A program made the translations under genes and the position numbers. Below are positions 1-11,324 of a stretch of 21,734 bases of DNA, piece after piece. The DNA is from Asterionellopsis glacialis. Taxonomy: Eukaryota; Bacillariophyta; Plagiogrammaphyceae; Rhaphoneidales; Asterionellopsidaceae. A model generated the notes under the pieces. The model searched no databases. It was not told where the DNA came from and saw only the letters and a program-made list of their open reading frames with translations. Position 1 is the first letter of the stretch. Every line of letters begins with the position of its first letter. Where the stretch lies: contig WKLE02001492.1 of NCBI GenBank assembly GCA_014885115.2, positions 11,150 through 32,883 of the forward strand. The letters are read 5' to 3'.

Positions 1-2960
1 AATTCGTCATTGACAATTACTACACAAACAACCAAAAGTAGTGCTCCAACGATTTCATCGTCATCCTCGTATAGATTTTGGGAAGAACCCATGACAACCG
101 AAAGTTTTAATATGGATTTACTCAATATTGCCATGGAAGATGCACAAAAGGCACAAGATGCATTAGAAATCATGTCCGAAAAGTATGAGAAACAACAGCA
201 GCAACAACAAAGACTAGGATCTGATGCTGGTAGCTACAATCACGGTGGTGGTAGTGGTGGTGGTATGTATGTGAAACCTAATACAGCTTCGTACACTACT
301 GTGATTGAGGGATGGTTAAATTCACCAGTCAAGGAACAACAAAGAGATGCAGCCTATCAGATACAATATTTATTTGATACCATGGAACAATCAGAAGATT
401 CGAGCATAAAGCCAAATGCTGTGACATATATGTTAGTATGCCAAGCATGGGCAGAGCATACGAATGATCGCAAGACTGGATATGCACCGGAACAAGCAGA
501 ACTTATTTTGCAAAAAATGAAGAATCATGGATACATACCCAATGTGAAAGTATATACATCCATCATAAATTCATGGTGTCGTGTAAGTGGTGTTGTACGT
601 GGTGCTATGGACCATGTGGAACAACTTCTAACAGAAATGGAAACACTGTCCCCATCATCTACCAATTATGAAGGTGGTAATGATACAACATCAACCTTGG
701 TGTCAACGATAAATCAAAATACAGCAACAAACGACAAGAGCAATGATACAACAACAGCAACATCATCGCCATCATCCTCGAAAACAGATACAGCAAGTGC
801 AACAGCGAGCGATGATATTTCAACCAATGATAGTGGCACCACCACCATCAACGATCAAATCGAATGGCATGAATTCCCGGATGGTGTAGCAACTGCAGTA
901 ATACCTCAGTACAGTCCAAGTGCCAACAAAAGAACAAGGCAAAATGAAAATCGTGGTAATAGGAACAATAACAAAAAGTACAGTCAAGATTCTATACGTC
1001 CCAATGTTATTACATACACAGCTGTGATAGGCGGATATGCTCGAAGTAAAGGACGCAATTTAGCTTCCAAGGCTGAAGCTATATTGGACCGTATGGAACG
1101 GAATGGTGTCGTACCTGATATGGTGGCCTATACAAGTGTTTTAAATGCATGGTCCAAGGCAACAAGTTACCATGAAAGGAAATTAAGCGCCACGAAAAGT
1201 TTAGCTATGATTTCCAAGATGGAACGATTGTACATCGAAGAAGAGCAATACCATATGAAGCCAAACCCTATAACATACGCAGCGTGTATCAACGCGATTG
1301 GGAATAGTTTGGATTGGAACTCAGGCGCAATGGCGGAAGATGTATTACGGAGAATGTATACTCTTGCCAATACGACTATGCCGTCCGTGAAACCTCAAAC
1401 TAATACGTACAATGCTGTCATTACAGCCTATGCACGTAATACAAACCGTAAGAATGGACGGATGAATGCACAAAAGGCAGAAAGCTTATTAGTGGAAATG
1501 ACAAAACGATCACAACAAGGTGAATTTAATATTCAACCAAATGTACGTACATGGAGTGGTGTTATGTCAGCTTGGGCAGCAAGTCGCGAGAAGGCTGCCG
1601 CCATCAATGCACAACGCGTATTGGATAATCTTGAACAGTTACATGAATTAGGTCAAACCACTGTTCGACCAAATTGTGTTTGTTTTACAACTGTCATGTC
1701 AGCATGGAGTACAAGTCGTCGTCCTGATGCTGTAAGTCGTACGGAACAATTACTTTTCCGCATGGAAAAACGATTTTTAGATACCGGTGATAAGGATGTA
1801 CGACCGAATGCTATTACGTACGTTACATTGATCAATGCCTTTATTAAGGACAACCCTAAAGATGCTGGACCTAGGGCACAGAAAACTGTGAATCGAATGA
1901 TGAGATTATACCTTCAGGATAGAGGTTTTCTAAAGCCCAGTCGCATGGTCTTTAATTCCTTGATAAATGCATGGTCGAAAAGCGAAGATCCATCATCTGC
2001 TAAACATGCGGAACGAATATTAGAATGGATGGAACGCCAATACAATGACGGTGATGCTTACTTTAAACCTGATGATGTGACATTTTGTGGTGTGTTGAAT
2101 GCATGGGCAAATCATGCAAAAAATGGTGGAGCACATCGTGCACGTAAGTTGATTATGTTGCTGTTGCTGTTGCTGTTGCTCCTACTCTCAAGCCTTTTGC
2201 TCCTTCTATCATCTTGCAACTCATTCATTTGTATTCTGTCTCTGCGCCCACCCCCATTTCGGATATTACAGAACAACTATTGGATCATATGGAACATTTG
2301 ACGACGCAGGAACGAGGTTTTCAGCCATCAATTATATGTTACAATATTGTAATTAAGGCATGGGCAAGAAGTGGTGAACCTGATGCTGTTCAAAGAGGTG
2401 AACAAATTCTAAAACGATTGGAGTCTAATAATCGTGATGATGGACTTCGACCAGATATAACAACGTACTCATCTGTAATCAACTGTTGCGCGTACTACAA
2501 TATTGGTGGCAACACACAAGATGATGAACATGGTAAGCAAGAAGCCTTCCGTGTTGCAATGACAACATTTCATAAACTTTGCAATCCAACCGCAACAGCA
2601 ACAGGGAGTACTCGTGGAGGCAGTGATGATGGTGTCAAACCAAATCACGTCACCTATGGGACACTTCTCAAGGCAATCAATAATTTAGTTTCACCTGTAG
2701 ATAGGGATGGGCGTGAAAGGTTGCTACGATCTATCTTTAAAAAATGTTGCCAAGACGGACAAGTGGATGCTTTTGTTTTGACACAATTAAGGAATGGATG
2801 TTCTACTAAAACATACCGTGAACTAGTTCAACTACCAACCGAGAGGACTTCTTCCTTGTCTTCGCGTGTTGATGAACAGAGTAGAGGTGGTACACGTACT
2901 GATTTGATACTACGACGATTACCAAATAAATGGACTTGTAATGTGCCCAAATTTAATTAA
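1..2960 (+). CDS. PPR (pentatricopeptide repeat) protein, 5' partial
   Basis: Sequence-specific RNA-binding helical-repeat protein; such proteins usually process, edit or stabilise mitochondrial or plastid RNAs. The reading frame is open to the left edge (first in-frame ATG at 91), so the true start and any targeting peptide probably lie outside the window. Two exons are inferred: 1..2143 and 2272..2960, joined in frame across a 128-bp intron (donor GTAAGT, acceptor ATTACAG); the join restores a repeat reading HRAQQLLDHMEHL. About 15 PPR-like units are visible, each with a core such as VKPNTASYTTVIEGW, IRPNVITYTAVIGGY, VVPDMVAYTSVLNAW or LRPDITTYSSVINCC. A Ser/Thr/Asn-rich spacer of about 110 residues (roughly bases 640-990) interrupts the array. 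No PLS-type E/DYW tail is seen, which favours a P-class role in RNA stability or processing. It converges with the gene at 3202-5041. The family call is firm; the RNA target is unknown. Confidence 0.9.
2158..2181 (+). repeat. TTGCTG microsatellite inside the PPR intron
   Basis: Three perfect TTGCTG units are followed by TTGCTC inside the intron at 2144..2271. Read through as codons they give a poly-Leu stretch, which would be an artefact because the splice into 2272 restores a standard PPR helix. Confidence 0.75.
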
Positions 2961-3201
2961 ATAGTATAGACAAACTTTAAGAAATAGAGCGATTTGCATG
3001 ATAGCATGTCCAACTATTGTTTTCTCTAATAGAAACAAAAATTTTATTGTGATAATCTAGTTGTTTGTCAACACAGTAATGCCCTACATACTACCAAACT
3101 CTAACCCCAAGATTTTGAAGTCTTGAATAAGGAATTCTAAAACAAAATACAAGCATTAAAAAACTTTGGCTCCAGATTCAATTGTGGTCCGTTTTGTTCT
3201 A

Positions 3202-5041
3202 TTATTGTTTATTATTGCTGTGGTAGATTTGAAATAATTCAGAACCATTCATAGTTTGTACAACAGTATTAGTTGTCGACGAAGAATGCCCTGGATTATG
3301 ATTTGGTGTTGTTGCATGCTTTCGTGTTAAAATTACAGCTTCCATATGATTCCAAGTATCATCATCATGATCAATGCGTTGTTGTTCTTTCGAGATTGAT
3401 TTTTTGATATCATTGTTGCTATCGTTGGATTCACCCTTCTCCTTCTTTGTGTCGTCACCTTCTTTGCTTGCCACCACTTCTTCTTTGTTTTGGAAAGATT
3501 TCTTTTCGGAAAGTTTCAATGTGTTTACAATACATTGACATGCAACTTGTAAGGCCTCTTTTGCAGATAAGTTGGATAGAAACATGGGTATATCCTTTTG
3601 TAAGGCTTCGATTTCTTCCTTTTCTGTTTCATCATTTTGTTGTTTTTGTTGTTGCATATGTTCGTTACTGTTATCACTATTATTGTTCATCATTGTCGTA
3701 TGCTTTTCCTTGTTTTGTTTTTGAATAGATGTTGTTAATAATTGTACTAAATGATTTTCAGCTATACGTGCACCACGTCCAATAGTTGTACCATAACAAT
3801 CCCAAAATTGTCCTGTTGGATCAATACGCCAAATATAAAATGGTGGTGGTGAAGAAGAAGAAGAATCTATTCTATTGTTGTTGTTATTTCCACCAATATG
3901 AATCTCTTGTTTATCGTCTGTTTCGTGTGGTATACCAACGTTTCTTCTTGGACCCACAATCAAGGCAGAACTCTAGAGAAATAGAATAGGTAAATGGGTA
4001 CAGGAACAATACAATATGTTGAGTGATATATACATAGATATGCATATTTTTACATTTGGTAATTGACAAAATATTGACACACCGTGACATTACAAAATAA
4101 TATAACATATAACTTACAGCTAACATTTGTCCTATTGTTTGTGTTGTTTCTTGAAGTATATCCGCAATACGTCTCGCCAGCAATGATGGTGATATAACAT
4201 TGGTCACGGTCAAGGACGACGGCGATGATGATCCAATACCACCACCACCATCATTTTCTTCAATCATATATTGCATGAGATTTTCAATTTTATTTTTCAA
4301 TAATAAAGAATCAGTGGCACATCCACCTGTACAAGCAATAACATCTGTATTAAGAGATGAAGCTGTTGTAAACAATGATGACATATGAATACTCCTGCCA
4401 TTTTCATCAGTATGAGTTGATTCTTCACCATAATTGTCATGGTCATTGTCATTGATCCATAAGGATTGTCGATAATCATTTTTAGTAGTCCTAGTCGAAG
4501 AAGAAGACGGTAATGGTTCATCATTTTGAGTTAAGTTGTTTTCTTCTTCTTTGTTATTGGTATCGATTTTATTATCTTGATTGTTATTCATCTTTATTGT
4601 CGATAAATGCGGTGATTGAGTGGCTGTTGATACAATGACTAAACCATCTTGACATTGTAAGGCAACAACTAAATTGGATGTTATATCACCTTCTGAATTA
4701 GCTTTTTCTATATTGCGTTCCACTGAATGTAATCGACCACCAGGTGCAAAGACATTAGGTGGTAAATCATCAAAATTAATATTAGAGGAAGACGAGGAAG
4801 AAGAAGTCGGTGTTGTTCCTGTTCGTGGTTGCCATGGTGCTGCTGCTCTCCTTGCACCTTGCGTCGTGCCACTAAGATTCTGATCGTTATGATTCACACG
4901 AACAACATTCGAAGGAGTGCCGGCAGTAATTGCATCCACGACACTACCATAACTAACCGATAACAATAACAAAAACAAGTAGAAGAACGGAACTTGTTGT
5001 ACTACATTTGCAATCTCTTGTTGTGTCATCCTCCTCCTCAT
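3202..5041 (-). CDS. Divergent proteasome alpha-subunit-like protein with secretory leader
   Basis: Two exons on the minus strand, 5041..4118 and 3972..3202, split by a 145-bp phase-0 intron (donor GTAAGT, acceptor CTCTAG), give 564 aa. Hallmarks of 20S proteasome alpha subunits appear in order: a degenerate N-terminal signature (FDDLPPNVFAPGGRLHSVER, compared with the family pattern YDxxxTxFSPxGRLxQVEY), then LVVALQCQDGLVIVS, then IACTGGCATDSLLLKNKIE, then SLLARRIADILQETTQT, and after the splice YIWRIDPTGQFWDCYGTTIG followed by RGARIAEN and an AKEALQVACQ helix. Unlike normal alpha subunits (about 230-260 aa) it starts with a hydrophobic stretch (residues about 17-32, VPFFYLFLLLLSVSYG) that looks like a signal peptide, followed by about 50 Arg/Ser/Thr-rich residues, and it has long Asn/Ser insertions. 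The gate residues YDR are replaced by FDD. Fold assignment is confident; a secretory-pathway or periplastidal location is inference. It might not assemble into a 20S ring. Confidence 0.75.
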
Positions 5042-6616
5042 GGTTTAGTCGACACTCTGATTGTTACATATATAAAGATATTGCGCGTTGCCACCAGGAA
5101 CTGTATGCCTTGGATCTGTAATGTGCTCCACACACGTCTGTCAATACAGTGATATTTTTTGATGATGGCTAAATGGCCAATGAGGTCAAAAGCACTTTGA
5201 TGAGAAACAACACATAAATTATCGATGCTGGGGAGTGCTAGAAGATATGCATTACCGCGCTACTGTCTGGCGGCGTAGGAGTAATCAAAGAAAACTACAG
5301 TATCAATTACACGCAACAAGAATCCCAACACGCGTTATCTGTTTTTTTACAAAGCCATTGATATTATTTGATATCGTCACCATGAAAATCATCCAAACAC
5401 TTGTCAAACTGCTTTTTATTGCTTTACACTACCTGTACGTTGCTCGACCAAACTGATGAATTGTTGAGTTTGCCATGATACAAGGATTAGCTCGAACAGT
5501 CCAGTACTCAAAGTCTAGTTTATTTTAGTATCTTGTATCAATGTAGATACTGTGCAAGTAGACAATAATTGTTTAAACAGATATCTCTCTAGAGAAGAAC
5601 TACCAACCAAACTTTCGTCATGTAGTTTGCTTGTTGAAAAATATTGAATAACAGTGACTAACTATATTGAATATCCCTCCCCAAAAGCCTTTCTTGGGAC
5701 ATTAATTTCAAGAAGCAGTGCGTCTTATTGGGTTTTCTTTCAGAACAAGCAATCCGGATGATTGCCAAGAAATACTAATTATGCGACAATGGAACATATG
5801 ATGTAACAAAAAGCAACAGGGCCTGGAAAATGCTCTGCCGATCTGGTGAGGTTCCCCAACACCTTTCAAGGCTTCTGTCGACCGGCTTTTGATACTTTTA
5901 TGAGACACCAAAAATATTCTTGGTATCTCTTTTGACTTTTGACAAAAGGGTGGCAAGATTTCTTCACGGTCAGTCCTTCGATCTTCTTGGCTTCCAGCTT
6001 AGCCTAATACCGTACCAGGTATTATACAGGTACAGGTAGATGGACACGAGTCGCTGACTACCAGGTATTTACTACTTAAATTCAATAGAAGATATGCAAG
6101 GGAAGACAGGAAGATGCTATTTACTTTCTATACTCTATACATGAATCTTTGAACATGATGATGATTGCCGTTACGAATATGGCTTCAACTGATATCAAAC
6201 GAGGATTTAATCCTGTAGTAAAAAATGAAATTAGTATGAATAGTAAAGTACTTCAAATAAATTATAGTAATAGTTGAATGGTATTTTTTTATTTGATTTG
6301 GAGATGCCTCTTCTTGGACTAAAAATTTCTTATTTATTACGGAGTATTATCCACAGGGGATAAATATTTATTTTTGCATTCTGAGGCAGGTCGTAGTAGA
6401 ATAACCTGGATGTTGTTTAGGTTGATAATTGATATCTGATGTCAGCACCTTCTCTCCAGGATTAGAAATTGGTTCGAACGGTAGAAATATCGTGTCGCAC
6501 AACAGTGTACCTTACAACATCCAACAAAGCGTTCCAGTGACAAGCTTTTCAAACAGTGCCGGCATATAAATACTCAGCACTGTAATGCACTGTGATCATT
6601 TGCTGTGAATGAACTA
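5042..6616. other. Intergenic region between divergent genes
   Basis: This AT-rich stretch of 1,575 bp lies between the starts of the proteasome-like gene and the histidine kinase. It should hold both promoters. Short frames at 5235-5456 and 5708-5956 show no recognisable domain. A cluster of CAGGTA words sits at 6016-6067. No RNA gene or mobile element was recognised. Confidence 0.6.
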
Positions 6617-8836
6617 ATGAAATCCTCGTGCACCAAGATTCGTTCATTATTTTCTTTAGAAACTCCATCCTCCGCAGCGTCATGCAGCAGTTGGGAATGT
6701 CCGAAGCAATTATCCGAGCAACGAGGTAACTTTTTGTTTGAAGCCATTGGGATACTCTTCGGGGCTTGTTTTCCTCTTCTAGCCATAGTACTTGACCTAC
6801 ATTCTCAAAAGCTGGATTGGACAATCGAGAATATTATACGACAACAGATCCACCAACCCTTACATTGGATAATTAACACAGCACCGCTGTTCTTAGGCTT
6901 CATGTCAAGTCTTGTAGGTGCGCGTCAAAGACGAATCGAACACTGCAACGCCATGTTAGAACAGCATGTAAAGGATAGACGTGCCAAAATATCGGAACTT
7001 GAACGAGCTAATCAAGCGAAGAGTGAGTTCCTTGCCATCATGTCTCATGAAATCCGAACACCATTGAATGGTGTGATTGGAATGACCGGTTTGTTGCTTG
7101 ACACAAATCTTACACGGGAACAGAAGGATTACGCCATGACTGCTCGTAATTCCGGTGAAGCATTGCTTTCTGTAATTAATGACATTTTGGATTTCTCAAA
7201 AATTGAAGCAAACAAGGTGGAATTGGAGGTATTGGATTTTAATTTAAGGGGTGCTGTGGAGGAAACTATCGATCTGGTGGCACACAAAGCTGAAATGCAA
7301 AAAATCGAGCTTGCATTTTTAATTAACAATGATACCCCCCTTTTCCTTCGTGGCGACTTGGGTAGACTTTGACAAATACTTCTGAATCTCTTGACGAACG
7401 CAATCAAGTTTACTCCACTCGGTGAGGTTTTCCTTTCTGTAGCCCTAGACAAAGAAACTGATGCCGATTGTACAATTCGTTGTGAAGTAAAAGATACAGG
7501 CGTGGGAATTCCAAAGGATCGAATTGAACACTTATTTGATCCCTTTTCACAAGTCGACTTGTCCACCACAAGGAAATATGGTGGTTCCGGTTTGGGGTTG
7601 GCCATCTGTAAGGAACTGTGTGAAATGATGAATGGAACGATCGGTGTGTCTAGTGAAGTAGGTCATGGATCTACCTTTTGGTTCACAGTATGCCTTCAAA
7701 AACAAAAGCCATACGTGCATTATTCAAAGAAGCTTTCAGCGGTCGCTAGTGTACCCATTTCAAAAATAGAAAATTTAAAGGTTCTTGTAGTGGACGACAA
7801 TGCGACTAGCCGTCGAATCTCACGACATCATTTAAATCAATGGAAATGTGTTGTGGATGAAGCTGATAGTGGTTCAGTTGCCTTAACTAAAATGGTTGCT
7901 GCGGCGGAGGTCAAAGTACCATTTCAGCTTGTGATTGTAGATTATAAGATGCCTGAAATGAATGGAGATGAATTGACACGGAATATTCGCGCAGATTCAA
8001 GATTGCGAGATGTTCCAATTATTTTGCACACCTCAATCAGTGGTCGAGCAGAAACAAAACGAGCAAAAGATCTAGGGTATGCCGCATATCTGATCAAACC
8101 GGTCAAACCCTCCCAGCTGTTAGAATGCATCGGACTTGTATTGGGCCTACCGCAATTGCAAGCACAGGAAAGAAAAGCCACACAAGCCATAAAGGTAGAA
8201 TCAGATGAACCATCAGTTCGAGGTAGAATACTTGTAGCTGAAGATAACTTGGTCAATCAGAAGGTCACAGTGCGTATGTTAGAAAAAGCTGGTTATCGTG
8301 CAGACGTCGCGGCCAACGGCAAGGAAGCGTGTGAGGCTCTTTTATATTTATCATATGATGTACGTACAAGATCAGTTGCTGATATTCAAATTTCATGGAA
8401 CAGGCGCAGTGCAGGACGTATACAAAAATGCTCACCAAATCCCCCTCCCTCCTTTTCACTCTGCAGCTTGTGCTAATGGACTGTCAAATGCCTGAAATGG
8501 AGTAAGTTTTTCATTTTACTACAAATAAAGCAGAAATGCATTTTGGAATCTTTCGTTCTAAAAAAGCCTTTTGATTTTTGATAATCTTGTTCCTCTTTTC
8601 TCTTTTACAGCGGTTATGCAGCAACAAAGCATATTCGGCAGCTTGGGAAGGAAGACATTCCAATAATCGCAATGACTGCCAATGCAAATGAAAGTAACAG
8701 AAACACGTGTTTCGATGCTGGAATGGATGATTTTATTACCAAACCAATTAAAAGGGGCATTTTGCTGCAATGCATTCATGATTGGTTAGACAAGCAGAAA
8801 ATAGAAAGCACCGAAGAGACATCAGATATTTCGTAA
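6617..8836 (+). pseudogene. Hybrid histidine kinase (2 TM, HisKA, HATPase, REC, REC) with in-frame stop
   Basis: Two-component hybrid sensor kinase. Exons inferred: 6617..8359, 8467..8501 and 8611..8836; the introns are 107 and 109 bp. The splices rebuild a second receiver reading YDLVLMDCQMPEMDGYAATK. Order: two membrane helices (about residues 40-60 and 80-100) joined by a short loop, a coiled linker, HisKA with [10 protein letters not shown] (phospho-acceptor His144), N-box LLNLLTNAIKFT, G1 box DTGVGIP, G2 box GGSGLGLAI, REC1 (Asp442 in VIVDYKMPEMNG), REC2 (LVAEDN; acceptor Asp coded at 8479-8481), and a TAA stop. Codon 252 is TGA at 7370-7372, where relatives have Arg (GRLRQILLNL is expected; GRL-stop-QILLNL is seen): a CGA-to-TGA transition. 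Everything downstream stays in frame and well conserved, so it is a recent nonsense allele or a base error. The first ATG is at 6617, with an upstream in-frame TGA at 6593. Confidence 0.85.
7370..7372 (+). other. Premature TGA in the kinase gene
   Basis: The codon reads TGA where an Arg just before the N-box is expected. It is the only interruption in a gene whose later motifs are all intact. TGA serves as the terminal stop in the genes ending at 11960 (+) and 9090 (-), so code reassignment is unlikely. Confidence 0.85.
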
Positions 8837-9089
8837 GGGTATGAGTGAAGTCTAATTACTATCCAATCCGTTGTGAGCATGATTTCAGTTTTGTATCATG
8901 TCGGAATAATGCTATTGGAGAAGTCGCTTTTAGAATCGTCAACCTATTCTTTGTTCGCAGCTCTCGTACGCCGATTGTCACTGCCCCGAAAAGAGTGCGC
9001 TTGGTATGCAGCTTTTTCGCCAAAAATCATGTGGAATTTTTGTGGAACCACCACATGATTAAGTAATAAGCTAAAACCATACTTTACTC

Positions 9090-10460
9090 TCATGTTGTTG
9101 CTTTTGTTGAATGTCGTGATGATACCATGCGTCTTGTTGTGACATTAATTCGTTCTCGAACCATCATCATTAACGCACTTTTCAAAACAGTATGGAATAA
9201 TTGTAAATCGCAACCACGATATAATCCTGGAAGACCATGTTGACGATATATGTCTCGTAATGTTTGAATCATACCAACATTATCAAAATTTTTATTGTCG
9301 CCATTGTCATCGTCATCAACATCGTGGTTATTGTTGTTGCTTTTATTTTGTTCGCCAGTCTTTTCCTGCTTTCGACTTTGCGTGGACGAAGACGATGATG
9401 AAACAATCATTATTACTTTGGCACGTATCAATGGGTATGTTACGATTGTTGCAACAGCCTTTGCAATTAAACCTGCAAGAAATGCTTCACGGGATGATAA
9501 TGTTGTAGTGGGTGTTTTCATATTGCTGTTTCTCTGTGATTGTTGTTTTTGCTGTAATATCCGTGCTTTTAACATATCAAAGACAGTGTAATGTATAGAT
9601 GGATTACTACATAGTAACAGTGACGGCCAAAGCCCTTTCCACAATGACCAAAAATTATTGTTCCTTTCAACATTTGATTTTTCATTCGTAGAAAATAATG
9701 GTGCCTCGATGATGCCACTAATTGTTCTAGGTAATGAAACTTGCAATATAGGATATCCAAGAGTACTAAATAAAGAAGATGTTGCTGTCGCTGAAGTCGT
9801 CGATGAGGGAAGTTCCTTCTCGTCATTCTGATTTTCCTCCTTGTCCGTCACCTTTTTGTCATTGCGATTCCTATTCTGATCATTGTAATATTGTGCACTA
9901 TCCATTTCACTTTCATGTTCACAATTTTGTGAGCTTGACGAGCTAAGATCCATGCTCGATTCAAAAAATAATACCTCTTCTTCTTCTACTACTTCCCTCT
10001 CATCATCATTTGTTAAAGTTTGTTTTGTTTTTGTTTGCTGTTGTGCAGACAAAACATCTAACGGAAGTGTTAAACATGTGTTCATCATGGCTGCTATGGC
10101 TGATAAAAGTAAACGCGTTAAGGTTGGCATTTTTGTTGTTGAATGATTTTTCTTCTCACGACTCTTCCATGCAGATACTAAAAATGAATCAAAATAAAAA
10201 TATGCAAAACTTGATGCTATTGTATGTAATGTTTTACTTGATAGTCCCCGAAGATAGGTGTCTCGAAAGGTAGAAAATGACATTGTCGAGAAAGAAGACG
10301 AAGAAGACAATAAAGTAGGTGTTGCCGTTGTTGTAGCTTGTCGATTCGTTTTCAGTACATCTAATGGATAAAAAGAATACAAAGCAACAAGTGAACCTAA
10401 AACACCGGCTACTGCATCAGCTAATGCTGTTTCTTGTTTGCGATCATCATTTTTTGTCAT
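9090..10460 (-). CDS. Mitochondrial carrier family (SLC25), peroxisomal adenine-nucleotide/cofactor carrier type
   Basis: Single-exon gene of 456 aa starting at ATG 10460 and ending in TGA. It has the three-fold SLC25 build: repeat 1 with YPLDVLKTNRQ (residues 31-41), repeat 2 with LPLDVLSAQQQ (about 132-142), and repeat 3 with YPLIRAKVIM. Two blocks resemble the PMP34/PXN/ANT1 branch, which exchanges ATP, NAD or CoA across the peroxisomal membrane: GLWPSLLLCSNPSIHYTVF after repeat 2, and GLPGLYRGCDLQLFHTVLKS near the C terminus. The protein is longer than the usual 300-330 aa because of Ser/Asn/Asp/Glu-rich insertions at about 145-225 and 350-390. It converges with the kinase gene (253 bp between stops). 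Family is certain; the peroxisomal subfamily and substrate are inferred from those two blocks, and no targeting signal was proven. Confidence 0.88.
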   Translation of the reverse strand: MTKNDDRKQETALADAVAGVLGSLVALYSFYPLDVLKTNRQATTTATPTLLSSSSSFSTMSFSTFRDTYLRGLSSKTLHTIASSFAYFYFDSFLVSAWKSREKKNHSTTKMPTLTRLLLSAIAAMMNTCLTLPLDVLSAQQQTKTKQTLTNDDEREVVEEEEVLFFESSMDLSSSSSQNCEHESEMDSAQYYNDQNRNRNDKKVTDKEENQNDEKELPSSTTSATATSSLFSTLGYPILQVSLPRTISGIIEAPLFSTNEKSNVERNNNFWSLWKGLWPSLLLCSNPSIHYTVFDMLKARILQQKQQSQRNSNMKTPTTTLSSREAFLAGLIAKAVATIVTYPLIRAKVIMIVSSSSSSTQSRKQEKTGEQNKSNNNNHDVDDDDNGDNKNFDNVGMIQTLRDIYRQHGLPGLYRGCDLQLFHTVLKSALMMMVRERINVTTRRMVSSRHSTKATT

Positions 10461-11324
10461 TGTCTCATGAAATTTTTTTTTTCGTTAAAAGTATGCGATA
10501 CTGTACTTTAGCTAATTGTTTTTGTCGTTCTGCTGAAGTACATGTATATTAGAAAGACCTCTCTGGTGCAATAAGCAACGCAGAAATGAAATTGTCTGGT
10601 AACTAACCAGCGTTGTTCTGTGGTCATTTCGTAACCACACCAGGTAAGGCCTCTGTTGGAATCATTCGAGTACGTGTTCTCTCGTATCGGTTTTGAGGTT
10701 GGAGTTGTTGGCCATGATCTGAACTTTCTTGCTTTCTAGCCCTAATCCTAGCTAGAGGGCTAACATAAATACCGGTAGAGGAGACAATAATATTTTATAT
10801 TGACTCAATATTGTGATACTTATTGGTTGTTCGCCGTCCCCATTCTTAATGTCCTTTCTACTTCAAGAGCTGGTACCTGCAATAGGAAAAAAATGGTCTA
10901 ATTTCAATTAGGGAAGGTAAATAATGCGTCAAGTTCTCGTCAAACTGTGTATCAAAATAATTTTGTTGGCAGAGTTTCATGAAGTTGTTGGCAGTGAGGT
11001 CTCAACACAGGTCAGGTCTATCGATGTTATCCCAGATTACACCGACTCGCCTAATATTGCAAGCAGTAAAATCCGGATACTGTAGTTCATTCACCTATTT
11101 GTAAGTGCATTGATTGGTAAGTGTTGCCGTCCCAAAGGATCTCAAATTTCCAAGAGTTTTTTTCATTCGTCTCAATTTCGATGTCAGAACATTTCGATTA
11201 GTGGCAGCATGCAAAGAAGCATAGGATCATATCATGAATCTAACCTCTGGCCTTCTCACACATCGTGGCAGTTTATTTTTTACATTCGTCTCTTTGCCAA
11301 AATTGTATGATCTTGTAAAGAACA
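10461..11324. other. Intergenic region between divergent genes
   Basis: An 864-bp gap between the starts of the carrier and the CMD-like gene, presumably holding both promoters. CAGGTA/TACCTG words occur at 10641-10646 and 10874-10879. A short inverted repeat (TAGCCCT...AGGGCTA) lies near 10738-10763. No coding sequence or RNA gene was recognised. Confidence 0.55.

Noticed and set aside
2144..2301. A poly-Leu C-terminal tail for the PPR protein if read straight past 2143
   Set aside because: The stretch has a perfect GTAAGT donor, and splicing to 2272 restores a PPR helix and 12 more kilodaltons or so of repeats. The Leu run is a TTGCTG microsatellite in the intron.
5235..5956. Two short reading frames (5235-5456 + and 5708-5956 -) as genes
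   Set aside because: No domain, no targeting signal, unremarkable composition and no splice partners seen.
6155..6280. A small frame starting with three Met codons near 6155
   Set aside because: About 40 codons of low-information sequence with no recognisable motif; chance cannot be ruled out.
7370..7372. TGA recoded as an amino acid (code change or selenocysteine)
   Set aside because: Two other genes here end in TGA, the expected residue is Arg, and no other in-frame TGA interrupts a gene.
7362..7409. A small intron that removes the in-frame TGA of the kinase
   Set aside because: The only nearby GT...AG pair would be about 48 bp and would delete the N-box needed for ATP binding, and the coding match continues on both sides of the TGA.
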